Of a DNA stretch of 64,000 nt, positions 47,787-59,132 are shown piece by piece. Position 1 is the first letter of the stretch, and every line of letters starts with the position of its first letter. The position numbers and the translations under genes are program-made. The stretch is from Lateolabrax maculatus (Eukaryota > Chordata > Actinopteri > Acropomatiformes > Lateolabracidae). Under the pieces are notes generated by a model that was given only the letters and a program-made list of their open reading frames with translations, was not told the DNA's origin and did not search any database. Location of the stretch: NCBI GenBank assembly GCA_031216445.1, contig CM062208.1, forward strand, positions 2,826,501 to 2,890,500, in the 5' to 3' direction.

Positions 47787-47960
47787 AAGGGAGTCTGTAG
47801 CAGCGGGGTGGTGGGTTGAGATTGCTGTAATCATGGAGTGCTACCTGTTCATTAAACACACAGTGGGAACTCTGCTTACAGCGTTTAGGGACCAATTAAA
47901 GCAGCACAGGCTATTAACATTAGCAACATTAGCTCGAGGAGTGTGCGTATGTTTGAGTGC
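47600..47960. promoter_or_regulatory. Candidate conserved non-coding element split by (TG)n
   Basis: CTCTAATTTACCCAGC and TCAAATTGCCTTTGTCCATTTG before the TG array. GCTGTAATCATGGAG, TTCATTAAACACAC, GGGACCAATTAAAGCAGC and GCTATTAACATTAGC follow it. The (TG)n at 47717-47785 lies in the middle. Composition-based inference. Confidence 0.3.
47717..47785. repeat. Long (TG)n microsatellite
   Basis: About 34 nearly perfect TG units, among the longest arrays in the window. Confidence 0.95.
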
Positions 47961-48690
47961 CTGTTTGTGGAAGGAAGAGACACTACAATTCAATATATAA
48001 GTGCATGTACACGCAGTTCCTGCAGGACGTAAAGTGACGGTCTGATTCAAGGAGTGACTATGTGGCAAACTGTTGATTGACGAGTCCACGAGCGTGCAAT
48101 CAAGTGAGAAAATAAATGAAAAGAATAGAGTGAGAGGGGGGATTCAGGAGGATAATAAGGAGAGGTAAATTCAAACTTCAGCAAGTTGTGAATGGATGTG
48201 ATTATAATACAATGTCTCTGAAGATGGCGTGTGATTGCTCAGGTAGGGGGGTGGGACTTCTCCGGGCTCAGACAGGTGCGACAGCGATTCTGGTGAGTGT
48301 AATTATCCACGTTCGCTGCCCTCCGACTCCTCTCCACCTCGCACAATGGACTGTGATTTGATAGTGACGAGCAGCTTTGATGGTACTTCACTTCGTTCAT
48401 GAAACTGATTTTTGGGATTCATCCAATAAGGAACACTTTTCCAAGTGGCTGTCTGTTGTGAAATTAGTACTTGTGGGAAAGAGAGTGGATTGACTTGAGG
48501 TACTTTGTTGTAATAATCTTCCGATGTTTTTAAAATTGAGACTCTTCTCGCTTTCAAATTAAGTAGCAGTGGTTTTGATAAACAGTCACGCATTTGACCT
48601 GTGTCTTTAAAAATGGAGAAGGATAAAGAATGATGAAGAAGAAAAGAGTTGGACCCAGCAATTACCACGTCTGTGAACGTCTGTAGCAAA
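47960..48690. other. Intergenic, nothing recognised
   Basis: Unique sequence, no supported frame. Confidence 0.6.
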
Positions 48691-48910
48691 TTTTGTGCCA
48701 ATCAATAAGGTAGATTGGTGTGGTGGTGGTGGGAGGGGGCGGGGGGAGTCAAGGGACCACCAAAGTCAGTGGGCTTCGTCCTTTGGGGACCATTAACACC
48801 TGAACCAAATCTCATAACCAATCCAGTGAATAGTTGTTGAGATATTTTAAGTCTGGACCAAAGTGACCGCCCCACGGACACACAGACATTGCCATCCTTC
48901 GAGCCACACC
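48690..48910 (+). repeat. Dispersed fish repeat, family B copy 2
   Basis: AAGGGACCACCAAAGTCAGTGGG, CTTTGGGGACCATTAACACC and GTTGAGATATTTTAAGTCTGGACC; shares its end with 18130-18460. Confidence 0.75.
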
Positions 48911-49079
48911 ACCAGCATGGTTAAAAAAAATTGAATAAACCTTTATTATAAAAGGCACTAAAACTAATCCAAAAGGCCGATTTGCATCAAGCAGGTTAAA
49001 GGTGATCGGTGAAAGAAATAATACATTTAAAGTGGTAAAGAAAAGAGGGGGAAAAAAATCTAATTTCTTTCACCTAAAC

Positions 49080-49470
49080 TCTTTTATCACAGCTTCACTC
49101 TGTCATCTCCCAGGTGCCGTATTTAATACCCATATAACGATGGACCAGATAATGCCCCAAGTATAATTGTTCCCCAGGAGAGGTAGAAACATGCAGCGCC
49201 ATTGTCTGTCTGCCTTTTGTAGTTAGTTAAAAGGTGGATAAATAAGATGCAATTTAGAGACTTTTAAGACATGATTTTTTTTTCCTCCTGCCTTAATCAC
49301 GGTGAAATTACCTCTGGGTGAGGGCTGTCATTAAAATAGAAGTGGCACTTGCTTCTTGGATGCTCAAAGCGAGCATGAAGCGCTAATAGCAGTTTTAACA
49401 GGGCCCGTATTATCCTGCTGTGCGTTCAGTCGTGTCTACGCCACCCACTCACAGAGGACTTTTTATGATG
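49080..49470. promoter_or_regulatory. Strong candidate conserved non-coding element
   Basis: Nearly 400 bases without simple or dispersed repeats, carrying TATTTAATACCCATATAACG, AGATAATGCCCCAAGTATAATTG, AGTTAGTTAAAAGG, GCCTTAATCACGGTGAAATTACC, GTCATTAAAATAG, GCTAATAGCAG and CGTATTATCC. It also has GCCATTGTCTG (Sox-type) and a short inverted pair GCTCAAAGCGAGC. It sits right after a family B repeat, with a sharp change of texture. Composition-based inference. Confidence 0.4.
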
Positions 49471-50135
49471 GTCTATTTGTAGTTTGTCACAGCTGTTTGC
49501 TGTGATAAATACACTCGAAAAGATGAAGCTATGTAGTTATTTTAAAAGTAAATGTATAGTTTTAAAGTACATTGATGACCCACTTAGGCAATTTCCTACT
49601 GTAGCTCAGTCAGTATTACCTCCAACACAGGCTTGATTTCTCCCTTTCACATCACGGTAGAAGGCAAAGTGACTCCTGCTGCACGTTCACCATCATGGCT
49701 GCTGCTTCCTGTCTTGGAGGCCCAGGTTTGGCCCCGAGTGTGTGTCCCTCAGGGTGGCTTCTGGCCCCGGGCTAGAGGACCCTGCCGGGAGGCAAGACGT
49801 GACGTGGCCAACAACCTCCAGATGTTGGCCTGCATTAGGGCCTGACAGCTTGTCATGTCGCTGCCTACACTACCACGCAGTTCCATCACCTCCCATCTGC
49901 TGCCCGACACCTCCTGAGGGAGAGGGGGGGGGGGGGCAGATACACCGAGACTTTACTGTCCTTCAGCTCAGATAAGAGACAATACATCACAACATTAACA
50001 GACACGTCACGATGGCCACATGCATTACAAACCGTTTAACATGAATGTGTGAATGTACCGGCAGACAAACCTTTTACTGAAGAACCTTTTCTATTACACA
50101 TGTGGTGAAAACTTTAAGGCATTCAGCTCACAAGC
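49470..50135. other. Intergenic; G-run at 49924-49936
   Basis: A GC-rich patch at 49680-49920 with overlapping frames on the + strand (no domain) ends in a run of 13 G. No gene supported. Confidence 0.6.
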
Positions 50136-50139
50136 AATC

Positions 50140-50420
50140 ATATCAACTAGAGATTAGATGATGAAGAGATTAAATCAAGCAGCAACTATTTTGATAATTA
50201 ATTAATTGTTCCAGTCATTTTTCAAGTAAAATGTTGATTTAATGCTTTTGTTTCATATCATTGTAAATTCATTATTTGGGGGTTTTGAACTGTTGGTCCA
50301 ATAAAAGAAGCAATATGAAGACGTCAACTTGGGACCTGGGAACAAATAATTTACTCAAGAAAATAATCTGCAGATCAAATCAATAATGAAAATGATTGAT
50401 AGTTGTAGCCCTAATATAAA
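50140..50420 (-). repeat. Dispersed fish repeat, family C copy 3
   Basis: Read on the - strand: GGGCTACAACTATCAATCATTTTCATTATTGATT, then GCAGATTATTTTC, TTGGACCAACAGTTCAAAACC and TAATTATCAAAATAGTTGC. This matches the family C order and is the best-preserved copy in the window. Confidence 0.8.
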
Positions 50421-50519
50421 CAACATAAAGATATGCAACTTCCTGCATGTGTTACAATTAAGAAACAGGGCGTTTGTAAGTGTTCATTCATGATGTCCCA
50501 CATCACTATTAAAACGTGA

Positions 50520-50600
50520 TATCATTTTTTTTATAAATATATGAAATATTTTATATATATTAAATATTTTATATATATATATATCTTTATACAAATAAAT
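50520..50600. repeat. A/T-only tract with (TA)n core
   Basis: ATAAATATATGAAATATTTTATATATATTAAATATTTTATATATA-type text. Confidence 0.85.
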
Positions 50601-50677
50601 AATAAGATATTTGAGATTTAATACTTACAAACTGAACATACTCTTATAGAACAGACATTACTCAGTATCAACGGTTA

Positions 50678-50900
50678 TACATATACATATATACATATAT
50701 ACATATACATATATATATACACATACATATATACACATATACATATATACATATACATATACACACATATATACATATACATACATACACATATACATAT
50801 ATATACACACATATACATATATATACACACATATACATATATATATACACACGTATACATATATATATACACACGTATATATATATACACACATCTATAT
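50678..50900. repeat. (TATACA)-type alternating purine-pyrimidine array
   Basis: About 220 bases of TATACATATATACACACATA permutations, an alternating pyrimidine-purine sequence throughout. The Tyr/Val/Cys/Ile frames read from it are artefacts. Confidence 0.95.
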
Positions 50901-52535
50901 ATTTAAATGAATGACTTGAACCGAACTACCTGGTTGACCTATAAGATGATTTTGAAATGGACCCAAAAGAAGATAGCCTGATGTTTGGCTCCCCCTCCTG
51001 GCCGTACAGAGTAACATCATGTCCAGTTAATGTACAGATCTGAGACAAGTTGAGTCTCGACCACGAGTTGATGTGATTATACCTGTAACTGTAACTGACT
51101 CGCTCCTCTCCCGCGTATATTTACTTGCATTGGAAACTAGATGATTGCAAACTGGCCAAATGAGGAGCTATTTACAGAGTAGTTAGGCTATATCTTAATT
51201 TTACCTCGACACTTTATGTCCATTTCCAGTTTTCCTGATTAAAAGAAGGTGGTTTGAACTCTGGACCTTTATGCTTTTTGAATCACATGGGACCACATTC
51301 AACAAGGTTTTCTAAAAAAAATCTACTTATACATAAGTAGATTTATACACAGCAGATGATGGTGATTGAGGCTTAAATTCAAGGATGATAATGAACATGA
51401 GTGTAGCAGTAGTAGAAGGTGAAGAATAATAAGTAATTATGATACTGAACAAAGAATAGCAAAGCAGACTGTCAACATTTTTGTCAAAACAAATAAAGCC
51501 AATATTACAGAAAAATTTATCATGAAAACAAGCTGTGTCATGTTTACAGCCATAAAGGCCAATATACAACATCATCTCCTACGACGTGTTTCCTTCAACG
51601 GATTTTAATGCACATTCTGAAGTATCGCGCTACGAAAAAGGTTGATAGTAACATCAAAATTCAAACAAACTTTGTCAAATTTGAAAAATGAAAAAAGTTT
51701 CTATGCTCGCTTGAGGTGGTTTTTGCCTTTCTTCAAAGAGAGATAATGTGCAAAATGGGAAATGTAAAAGACCTTTGACGAATAGATTCTGACGTAGCGA
51801 ACCTTTAACTCACATGACTGAACAGCTGTTGGCGTTTTCTCGGATATTCCCATAACGCGTAAAAACATTTCTACATTTCTATTGAGATTTCCACATTGTT
51901 TTTCACAGTTTAAGGTTTGACGGATGCTTTTTTTAATGAAGTCATCTTGTTGCGCCCTTTTCTTCTGCAATGGTATAGCCTAAAGGTTTTCAAACTGGAG
52001 GACTGGCGCCACCGACTGCTTATCTCGATGAGCCAAGTACCAATAATCACATAACCGTAGTGGATAAAAACACGCATTTATCTGCATTTTCTTTTGCCAA
52101 TTTTCTCAAAATTAATTTGAAATTTGCGTTACATTTAAATGGATCTGCTAAAAGGATCTTTTCCCAAAGCCACATGAGTGGAACTGTTGGCAGGCAAGCT
52201 TACCAATAAACTGATATAGTTACTGTATGAACAACAGTAACTGGACAGCAGGGATTGCAAATGTCCGGTGCAGCCTGGCAGAGCAAAAGAGTGGCGGAGC
52301 ATTGACAGTTTATCGTGATTTGGGGTGTTATTTTTATGGTTTTGTCCATCAGTTACGGACATGATACTATCCAGAGTAACTGCTGAGATGTGGAAACATG
52401 GTGTCAGATAACCAGATGAGTTTGAACCACTTTATTTGGAGGTAAAACAGACAATTAGCCAACCTGAGATTGTGGTAATAGTGTCTCATTGCACCGAAAA
52501 ACAGTTTCTGTTTACAATTATACGCGATTGAGTTG
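50901..52535. other. Intergenic, no gene supported
   Basis: A CTCCCCCTCCTGGCC word (near 50990) recalls short fish repeats. 51690-52030 (CGCCCTTTTCTTCTGCAATGG, CTGGCGCCACCGACTGC) also looks repeat-derived by recollection and carries an 89-codon frame on the - strand (51701-51970) without a domain. Confidence 0.5.
51319..51344. repeat. Perfect 11-bp inverted repeat, 4-nt loop
   Basis: AAATCTACTTA (51319-51329), loop TACA, then TAAGTAGATTT (51334-51344). Confidence 0.85.
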
Positions 52536-52539
52536 ATAA

Positions 52540-52800
52540 TGTCGACCAACCTGTGGGGTTTGTTGGAAACATGGAGGATTTTCCAACCGCTCAAGCTGTC
52601 CCGCGGCCATTTTGAATCCCGGGTTCCCGCTCGGCAGAGTACCCGGATCGAGCTCCCAGGCCGACACATTCAAAGACATGACAAAGACGGTTTGTGACGC
52701 GACAGACGCGTCACTCTGTAACGGCTCTGAGTCACCGCGAGGGTGTTTCTGTAGCTCAGAAAGACCGACAGAGTGGCCACTCCTCCCTGGTGAGAAGATC
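52540..52800 (-). promoter_or_regulatory. CpG-rich island, possible promoter / first exon on - strand
   Basis: Within about 250 bases there are some 20 CG dinucleotides (CCCGCGGCC, CCCGGG, GACGCGACAGACGCGTC, CACCGCGAGG) in a genome stretch where CG is otherwise sparse. On the - strand, CAAAATGGCCGCGGGACAG gives an ATG (52610-52608) with a good context and a YY1-like ATGGC word. Its frame reads MAAGQLERL and runs to a stop at 52518. A possible donor CACAG|GTTGGT lies at 52551/52550. No downstream exon was found, so a gene is not called. An unmethylated island, a repeat with high CG, or a retrocopy are alternatives. Confidence 0.35.
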
Positions 52801-52829
52801 TTCGGGAGAATCTCCAAATTAAACTTTTA

Positions 52830-53040
52830 TTTTCACTAAATTGTCGGTTTAAAAGTATTTGGATAAAAGTTATGATACAAGTAAAGGTGCATTGGAGATG
52901 TTACGTACTGTAGGTAAAAGTATAATCAGAAAAACGTACAGACTACTATTACAAATTCTATTATTAGATTATTATTATTAATATAAAAGCAGGGTTTTAC
53001 TTTTTGTAGTTGGGTGGGGTGAAGCTCATGATGTTGTATC
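52830..53040. repeat. AAGTA-type repeat fragment (weak)
   Basis: AAAAGTATTTGG, CAAGTAAAGGTGC and GTAGGTAAAAGTATAATC are degenerate AAGTA-family wording. Confidence 0.35.
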
Positions 53041-53330
53041 AGACTGCAACTAATGATTATTTTCATTATTGATGCAGACAACTTTCTTCATTAATTGATT
53101 CTTTGCTTTTTATAGTGAGAAATATCTTGCCCAAAGTGACACCTTCACAATGCCTCAACATTATTAAAAATAAATGAAAATTGTTCAAATAATTAAAAGG
53201 AAAAGCAGCAAATTGTCACATTTGAGAAGCTGGAACCTTTGCATGAAAAATTAATAAATAAATATTAAAATCATTGCCAACTAATTTGCCGTCAACTGAT
53301 CAATCAACTAATCATGTCAGCTGTACTTAT
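53041..53330 (+). repeat. Dispersed fish repeat, family C copy 4
   Basis: GACTGCAACTAATGATTATTTTCATTATTGATGC, TATAGTGAGAAATATCTTGCCC, AAAAGCAGCAAATTGTCACATTTGAGAAGCTGG and CATTGCCAACTAATTTGCCG, in family order. Confidence 0.85.
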
Positions 53331-53858
53331 ATTATCATATATATTACCATCTTTTTATATTTGTAAAGTAAGTAAAGCTGTTACACAATTGTAGTTGAGT
53401 AAAGCCACATTATGCTACCAATGAAACATGTAGTGTCTCTGGCTTCTTAAGACAACAAAAGCTGATTACAGATCATTAAGTTTGACTTATTGACAAATGT
53501 GGCTACTAAATGAATAAAGCTGAACCTAATTAGATTATTTAAGGGATTCGACCATCACACTAATTATTAGGGATGTCAGCACAGTGCAATCTTATTAACA
53601 GGCATGATGGCCAAAACTATATGAAAAAAGAGCCACGTTTTAATACTCTTTTATCCTTTGAATAGTTTTGCTTTATTGTTAAGGGTGTATTAGATATTAT
53701 ATATAGGCTGCAGCCAGGGGAGTTGTCATGAGAGTGTAACAATACAACTGGACATACAGGAAAGAGAAACCACACCTAGACACATAACAGCATCGGGACA
53801 GAGCAACAGTGGAAGATAAAATAGAGGCAACAAGATGATTTGGTCAGGAAAAGATAAC
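53331..53858. other. Intergenic, A/T-rich; downstream of candidate plcl1 poly(A) site
   Basis: Nothing recognised on the + strand. Read on the - strand, 53760-53850 is rich in TGT/GT words, as expected downstream of a cleavage site. Confidence 0.5.
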
Positions 53859-53864
53859 TTTATT
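53859..53864 (-). terminator. plcl1: Candidate distal poly(A) signal of plcl1 (AATAAA on - strand)
   Basis: TTTATT on the + strand is AATAAA on the - strand. It is followed on the - strand by TATGTGTCTAGGTGTGGTTT, a GT-rich downstream element, within about 100 bases. A nearer AATAAA (59011-59006) lies about 120 bases after the stop codon and is the short-UTR alternative. Confidence 0.35.
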
Positions 53865-56800
53865 TAGTCTGGGATACATACTCTTGTTATATTTGATTAC
53901 TTGTCAGATAGAAAACACAGTAGCTTTTCAAAATAAAAGCAAGGTCCATTTAATTAATTATATTTATTTATGGTTTTCAAAACACACTTCAATAAATATT
54001 TTTCTTCTTTTGGTCTTTTTTTTCTCTTCTATTTTACAAAAACATACAGTGACTGTAAGAACAGCTGAAGGAACAACACTGGATTAAAGGTTAGCAGTGA
54101 AGACATGGGCCAACACAGACACTGCAGATGCCACGGGTAATATAGAACCTAAAATACCTTTTACACATTTCCAAGTGTTTTACACAACTTTGTCCACACC
54201 ACTATGACAGTTATAAACAACTCTCTGATTATTCAAACAAATGTTAAGCGCTATTTGACCACTAGTCTGCAAAGATAGGTAGCATCACACACTAAAGAGC
54301 ACAGAGAGAGAAATAGCTCTAGGTTAAGACACGTGGGTAACAGAGATACATTGATCCCAATGCAACACCCTGCTGTTCAACATGGATCTGTCTCCCACTA
54401 CCATCCTCTAAAACTCTAAATAACTGTATCACGGTGGGAGACAGAGCTTTACATAGATCTGTTCCACTTTTAAAGGTATAAAGGGAAGGAGAGACGCCCA
54501 CGCGTCAGGGATCGGGGTGCAGCATTGGGTTACAAATGAGATACAATATACTGAACATCATAGTAAAGCACTGTAGTGAGTGGCTGACCACAGTGCCTTT
54601 CGCAGAGGTAAACATCATCAGGTAAAGTGTCTTGAGAAAGCAAAGAGCAGTGACATGTGAAGCATGTGTGAGAGGCATGGAGAGGATAAGAAAATACTTC
54701 ATACCTTAAAACCTATTTTTGAATGTTTAAAGGATCATACCGGTGTTTCTGCAACTTAACTTCATTTACTGCAAATCTTTGCCTTACTGTGGACTGTTTT
54801 TCAAAAACTTTGCAACCTTTAGGGTCTTGAAACCTGCTTCAGACAAGCGATCCATTGCAGTGAACATGTTTGGTTTTATTTTTATGAAAGTTACATTATC
54901 ATACTGTGTGCTAATGCAACAGAAAGCATTGATTCATTTGGAAAAATCTGCTGCTTTGGGGAAATGACGTACTGTGTTGCATCTATGAGCTCTATAGTCA
55001 GAAATTTAGACCCAGATAACAAATCATGAGCACAAATGTACATTGTGAGAAGTCAGTTTGGTAGCATCTTGCACACACAAGGCATTAAAACATGAACTGT
55101 CTCTATGTTCTCTATTTTTATCACAGAAATCCAGTTGCCTCCATTTGCATCAACACAATATATTTAATAACAAAAATAAACATGTTCACTGAAATGGATT
55201 TACTTTGAGCAAATCTGCAAGCTGCCTTTACTGACATTAACTGAAAGCAGTAGCTGCCTGGAAGGTAGAAAAGCACATTCAATCTATACATTTCAAATAA
55301 AAATAATTATTAGGAGTAAGGAGGTAAAATCATGCAAAAACACAGGTATGGTCCTCTTGGATCATTCAGCTACAAATTAGTGGCTCAAGCGTTCTATCTT
55401 CCTGACACACTGCAAAGGTCATTCTCCACTGAAATAACAAGCTGCCATTTTTCTTATTACACGTTGCTTTCTTTTTGTGCAGCAGCACAGTTGTCACTGT
55501 GTGCCATATGTCTTTGTAAATACAGTTTGTACCCAGTGAATTCTGAGAATGAGGTTTAACTTGACTAGAGAAGATCTAATTACTGAAACCTGACCTCTCT
55601 ACCACTTATGTTAACCTACAAAGGTAAACCCTGTGACCTCCATCTCCTCAGGTACATAAGTCCCATCGCCTGTTCGCTCTTTGACCCAGTTGTACTCCCC
55701 GTGTCAGCAGGCATGTAAACCGGAATACAGAAAGCTAATACTGTGGTTTATTTTACTGGAGCAAATGAATCATTAATGCAGAGAAGATCCTCCCTGCAGG
55801 TAAGCAGATCTCTGAGAGAGGACGCCCTCCTGTGCTCCTATGAAAATTGTAGTTTTCACATGCTTGAGCATGCCTCTCAGGGGCAGTGGAGATCCTCCAA
55901 ATGGCCCCCGAAGCTGCTGTCTGCTTCGGTGCATTTAAGAGGAAATATGGCAAAATAGTTTGGCAATGACCGTGTATGTAGGAGAACCAGCTTGCATCAC
56001 CAGACCAGGATTTAGGGCACCATGGTATCATGACAGACATAAGCACACCAGCATATACACACATCCCACGGCCTCCAGTGAGTCAGAGTGTTATTAATAG
56101 ACCGAAACAGCAGGTGCTGTCACTCTGTCTATTGCTCCCAGCCAATTATGAAGCTCTGCAGGTGTGCCCAGCCGACCACACATGCACCCCAAAGTTAATC
56201 CAGTTCCAGTCCCTTCGTCTTCTCTGCTTCAACCTTTGCTCTCTCTTCAATATATGTATTCTGCTTTTAGAAGCGTATGCCTTCTCTCAGACACACACAC
56301 ACACACACACAGAGAAACGCTCACAGGGAAATGTTATTAGGTCATCCTCCTCCTGTGGCTGTGACTCAGTACATCAGCTCTGTTACTCCCCACCAGCAGC
56401 CTCGGGAAAGAGCAGCAGGAACAACAGGATGGAGAAAAGTGGAGGTATGAAAGAGGTTAATAGTATTTAAAAAAGGAATGTGTAGATAAGTGAAAGGCAA
56501 AGAGAGTGTACAAAAATATGGGATGTCATTCAGAACATACAGTAGTCCTGCACAAGCATTTAAGAGGGGTTAGACAAGTCAGTAAACCTCAGTGTCATCC
56601 CCACGTTTCAGTGTTTCTCATTACATCCCATCTGCGGGTTGATCGGCTGGTGAGCTGTTTCAATGTTTAGCTGCGATCCTCGTCTCTCGTCGCTCCACCT
56701 TCCTGCCTCCCTCACAGGTCAGAATAAACATTCAAAATGTCTTCTATTCAAAAAGTTCCCTCCAGCTGCCACGTCGTCAGCCCGCCTTTGTTCGAACTGT

Positions 56801-59005
56801 TTGCACTGTAAGGCTGCTGCAGATGCATTTGTTCAAATCTGCGGTTTAAAAAGTCCCCAAGGTGCACTAGATGGTGAATACTAGTGGATCCAACTGAACT
56901 TTTTTTCCAACTGAACACAAGAAAACCTTAAATCTCAAAAATGTTAACTTCTTGGGAACTACAAGAGAATAGCCTTGTTTAAGCTGGATGACGATGCATT
57001 TTTGGCATTTTCCAAAAAGGTTTTTGAGACACGTAATCCACCAACACGGGAGATTCGCTTTTTATTCCCTGGAGGATAAGTGACGTGTGACAATACTCAA
57101 GGAGGTGAATCTAATCTGGTTAGTTTATGCCTGTGTGTTACTTGGCATCACTTTTGTCAAGTTTGGTTCAAACACCAGCAATACAAGATACAAGAATATG
57201 AATACAAAAGCTGAGTTAAAGTATCAGGTGTTTTTCCTGCATTGAGGAATAACACACAGTTACACCCAAAGGCCTAGAGGAACGCCATCACTGACAGGTA
57301 AGCACAGCTATGATCAGTAGAACCTGCTGGACACCATTTCTGTAGCTGTTTTCATACACATTTCTAAGCGTCACTGAGTTATAAAGTTAGTTGTCATGTT
57401 TTCAATCCTTCAGTCAGTACACATTGAGTTATACAGCCTCATTGACTTTCTTGCAGCTTACTACTATCATTATTGCTTCATCCATACAGTGTACTTCATC
57501 AGTGCTGCAGGAATCTGTTCTTCCTACACACAAGCACACACATGCACAACCTCTGAGCGTCCATTACCCCCAAACGAGGAGGTTATGTGATCCAGACATG
57601 TACCACAGCAGTACTACAGTATCAACACACATCCGTGACTTCTCCAATTACTACATCTCGTTCCTCGCGTTTCAGCTGCCCCCACCCTCCAGCTGAACAT
57701 GACGGGCTCAAAGGCCAGCAGGCAGAGATAACGAGACCCTGTGTGTGCGTGCTTCTGCCGGCTATTTCACACAATACTTGAATATAGAAGATAGGTGAGG
57801 AAAAGCGTGTGGTCAGAATTGCAAGGGGATCTTTATGTGCTTCAAATCCTCAGAATTCGTCAGGTAAAAATGCACCTCTGACTGGTCTGGAAATCTGGAA
57901 AGAACTGACACAGTCAATCAGATAAATCAGCAAATGTTTAGATGAATGAGTTTCCACCTCTCCAAACTCCCAAACCTCATTAATAACTGCTGATACTTTA
58001 GATAAGCGCTACATTATATATCTGATATTCATTGAGAAACTAATTTTGTTGGATTGCTTAGGAGAAGTTTGACATCACCAGAATAGTGGCCATGTTTTCC
58101 AAATTTGAAGACCAAAGCCAGCTCGGCGAGGGGAGCGTTCAGCCGAGCAGGTATGGGAAAAGGTTTCATGTTGATATCAAGTACTCTACTCTGTAGCCTA
58201 TTTTATGTGACATGTGTCTTACGCCAAGTCATCCTAAACAGATTAAAACCTTTGTCTTCTCCTTTAGGTGCTTGAGGAGTGTGTTATTTTAAGTTACTGC
58301 AAAAGTTCAACTGCATTAACTGCAGTTACATAAAAACAAAAGTGGGTGTACCATAAAACTTTAAAAATTGTGTTGTATTACACACACAAAAAAATCTAGG
58401 GTTCTTGAATTAGTTCCTCTCCACCTGTGTGATTTTTGTGGGTCACATCCTGTCAATCAATCTCTTATAGCACCTTTTCCTTTCCACCATGTGCAACACT
58501 GTAAACACACACACACACACAGGTAATCTTGTTGCCTTCCCGAGGGACACGCTCAAATAACTTCTCCTGTCGGCTCTGCATCCCCTCAACTCTGCCTTCT
58601 ACTTCTGAAATGAAACACCAGCAGGACTGCAAACATGTACTTGCCGTTATCGCAAATCATTAAGGTGTCTATGATTTCCTCTCCGATGAGGGAAACCCAG
58701 AGAGTTACAACGTTGAGTCATATTTCACACATTTTCCCACAGAAAAATAAGCAGGAGCCGTCAGAAGTTCAAGAACCCATGTGGAGTGTCTTTCTTTGCT
58801 TTTCCACGGCGGACTTACAACATTCATTAAAAGCCTCTCTGCAGGCTGGACCTTCAGTGATAAATTGATGAACTCACCATAAGGCTTAAACAGATATACT
58901 GCTCTGGTCTAGGCTAGTCTAGACACTTACTGCACTGGATAAAGGGATACACTCTGCCGGAAAGAAAATCCTGTCTCCTGTGGTGCTTTTCACACCCTCA
59001 CTTGT

Positions 59006-59011
59006 TTTATT
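59006..59011 (-). terminator. plcl1: Proximal candidate poly(A) signal of plcl1
   Basis: First AATAAA after the stop on the - strand, about 122 bases downstream of the TGA. Confidence 0.4.
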
Positions 59012-59132
59012 TTTTGTTTCTCGCTCTCATATCTGCTCATCCCTCTTATCCTCCGTAATTACTCCGTCCACTCCCTTTTCATCTTTGGCAGCATGCTGGA
59101 CCCAGGGAGCAGGGAGGGGAGGGGAGGGGGAG

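Larger units (their letters stand above)
53859..59132 (-). other. plcl1: plcl1 3'UTR (proximal part likely; distal extent inferred)
   Basis: This 5.3-kb stretch follows the plcl1 stop codon on the - strand. It has fewer microsatellites and recognisable dispersed repeats than the desert beyond 53.8 kb; only (CA)n at 56290-56311 and 58503-58521 stand out. No open frame has a recognisable domain. AATAAA on the - strand occurs at 59006, 57061, 55747, 54875, 53963 and 53859 (lower coordinate given). It could be one long 3'UTR or a short UTR followed by intergenic DNA. Confidence 0.35.

Noticed and set aside
52518..52610. Short MAAGQLERL frame as a real protein gene
   Set aside because: No downstream exon or family match; kept only as a finding tied to the CpG island.
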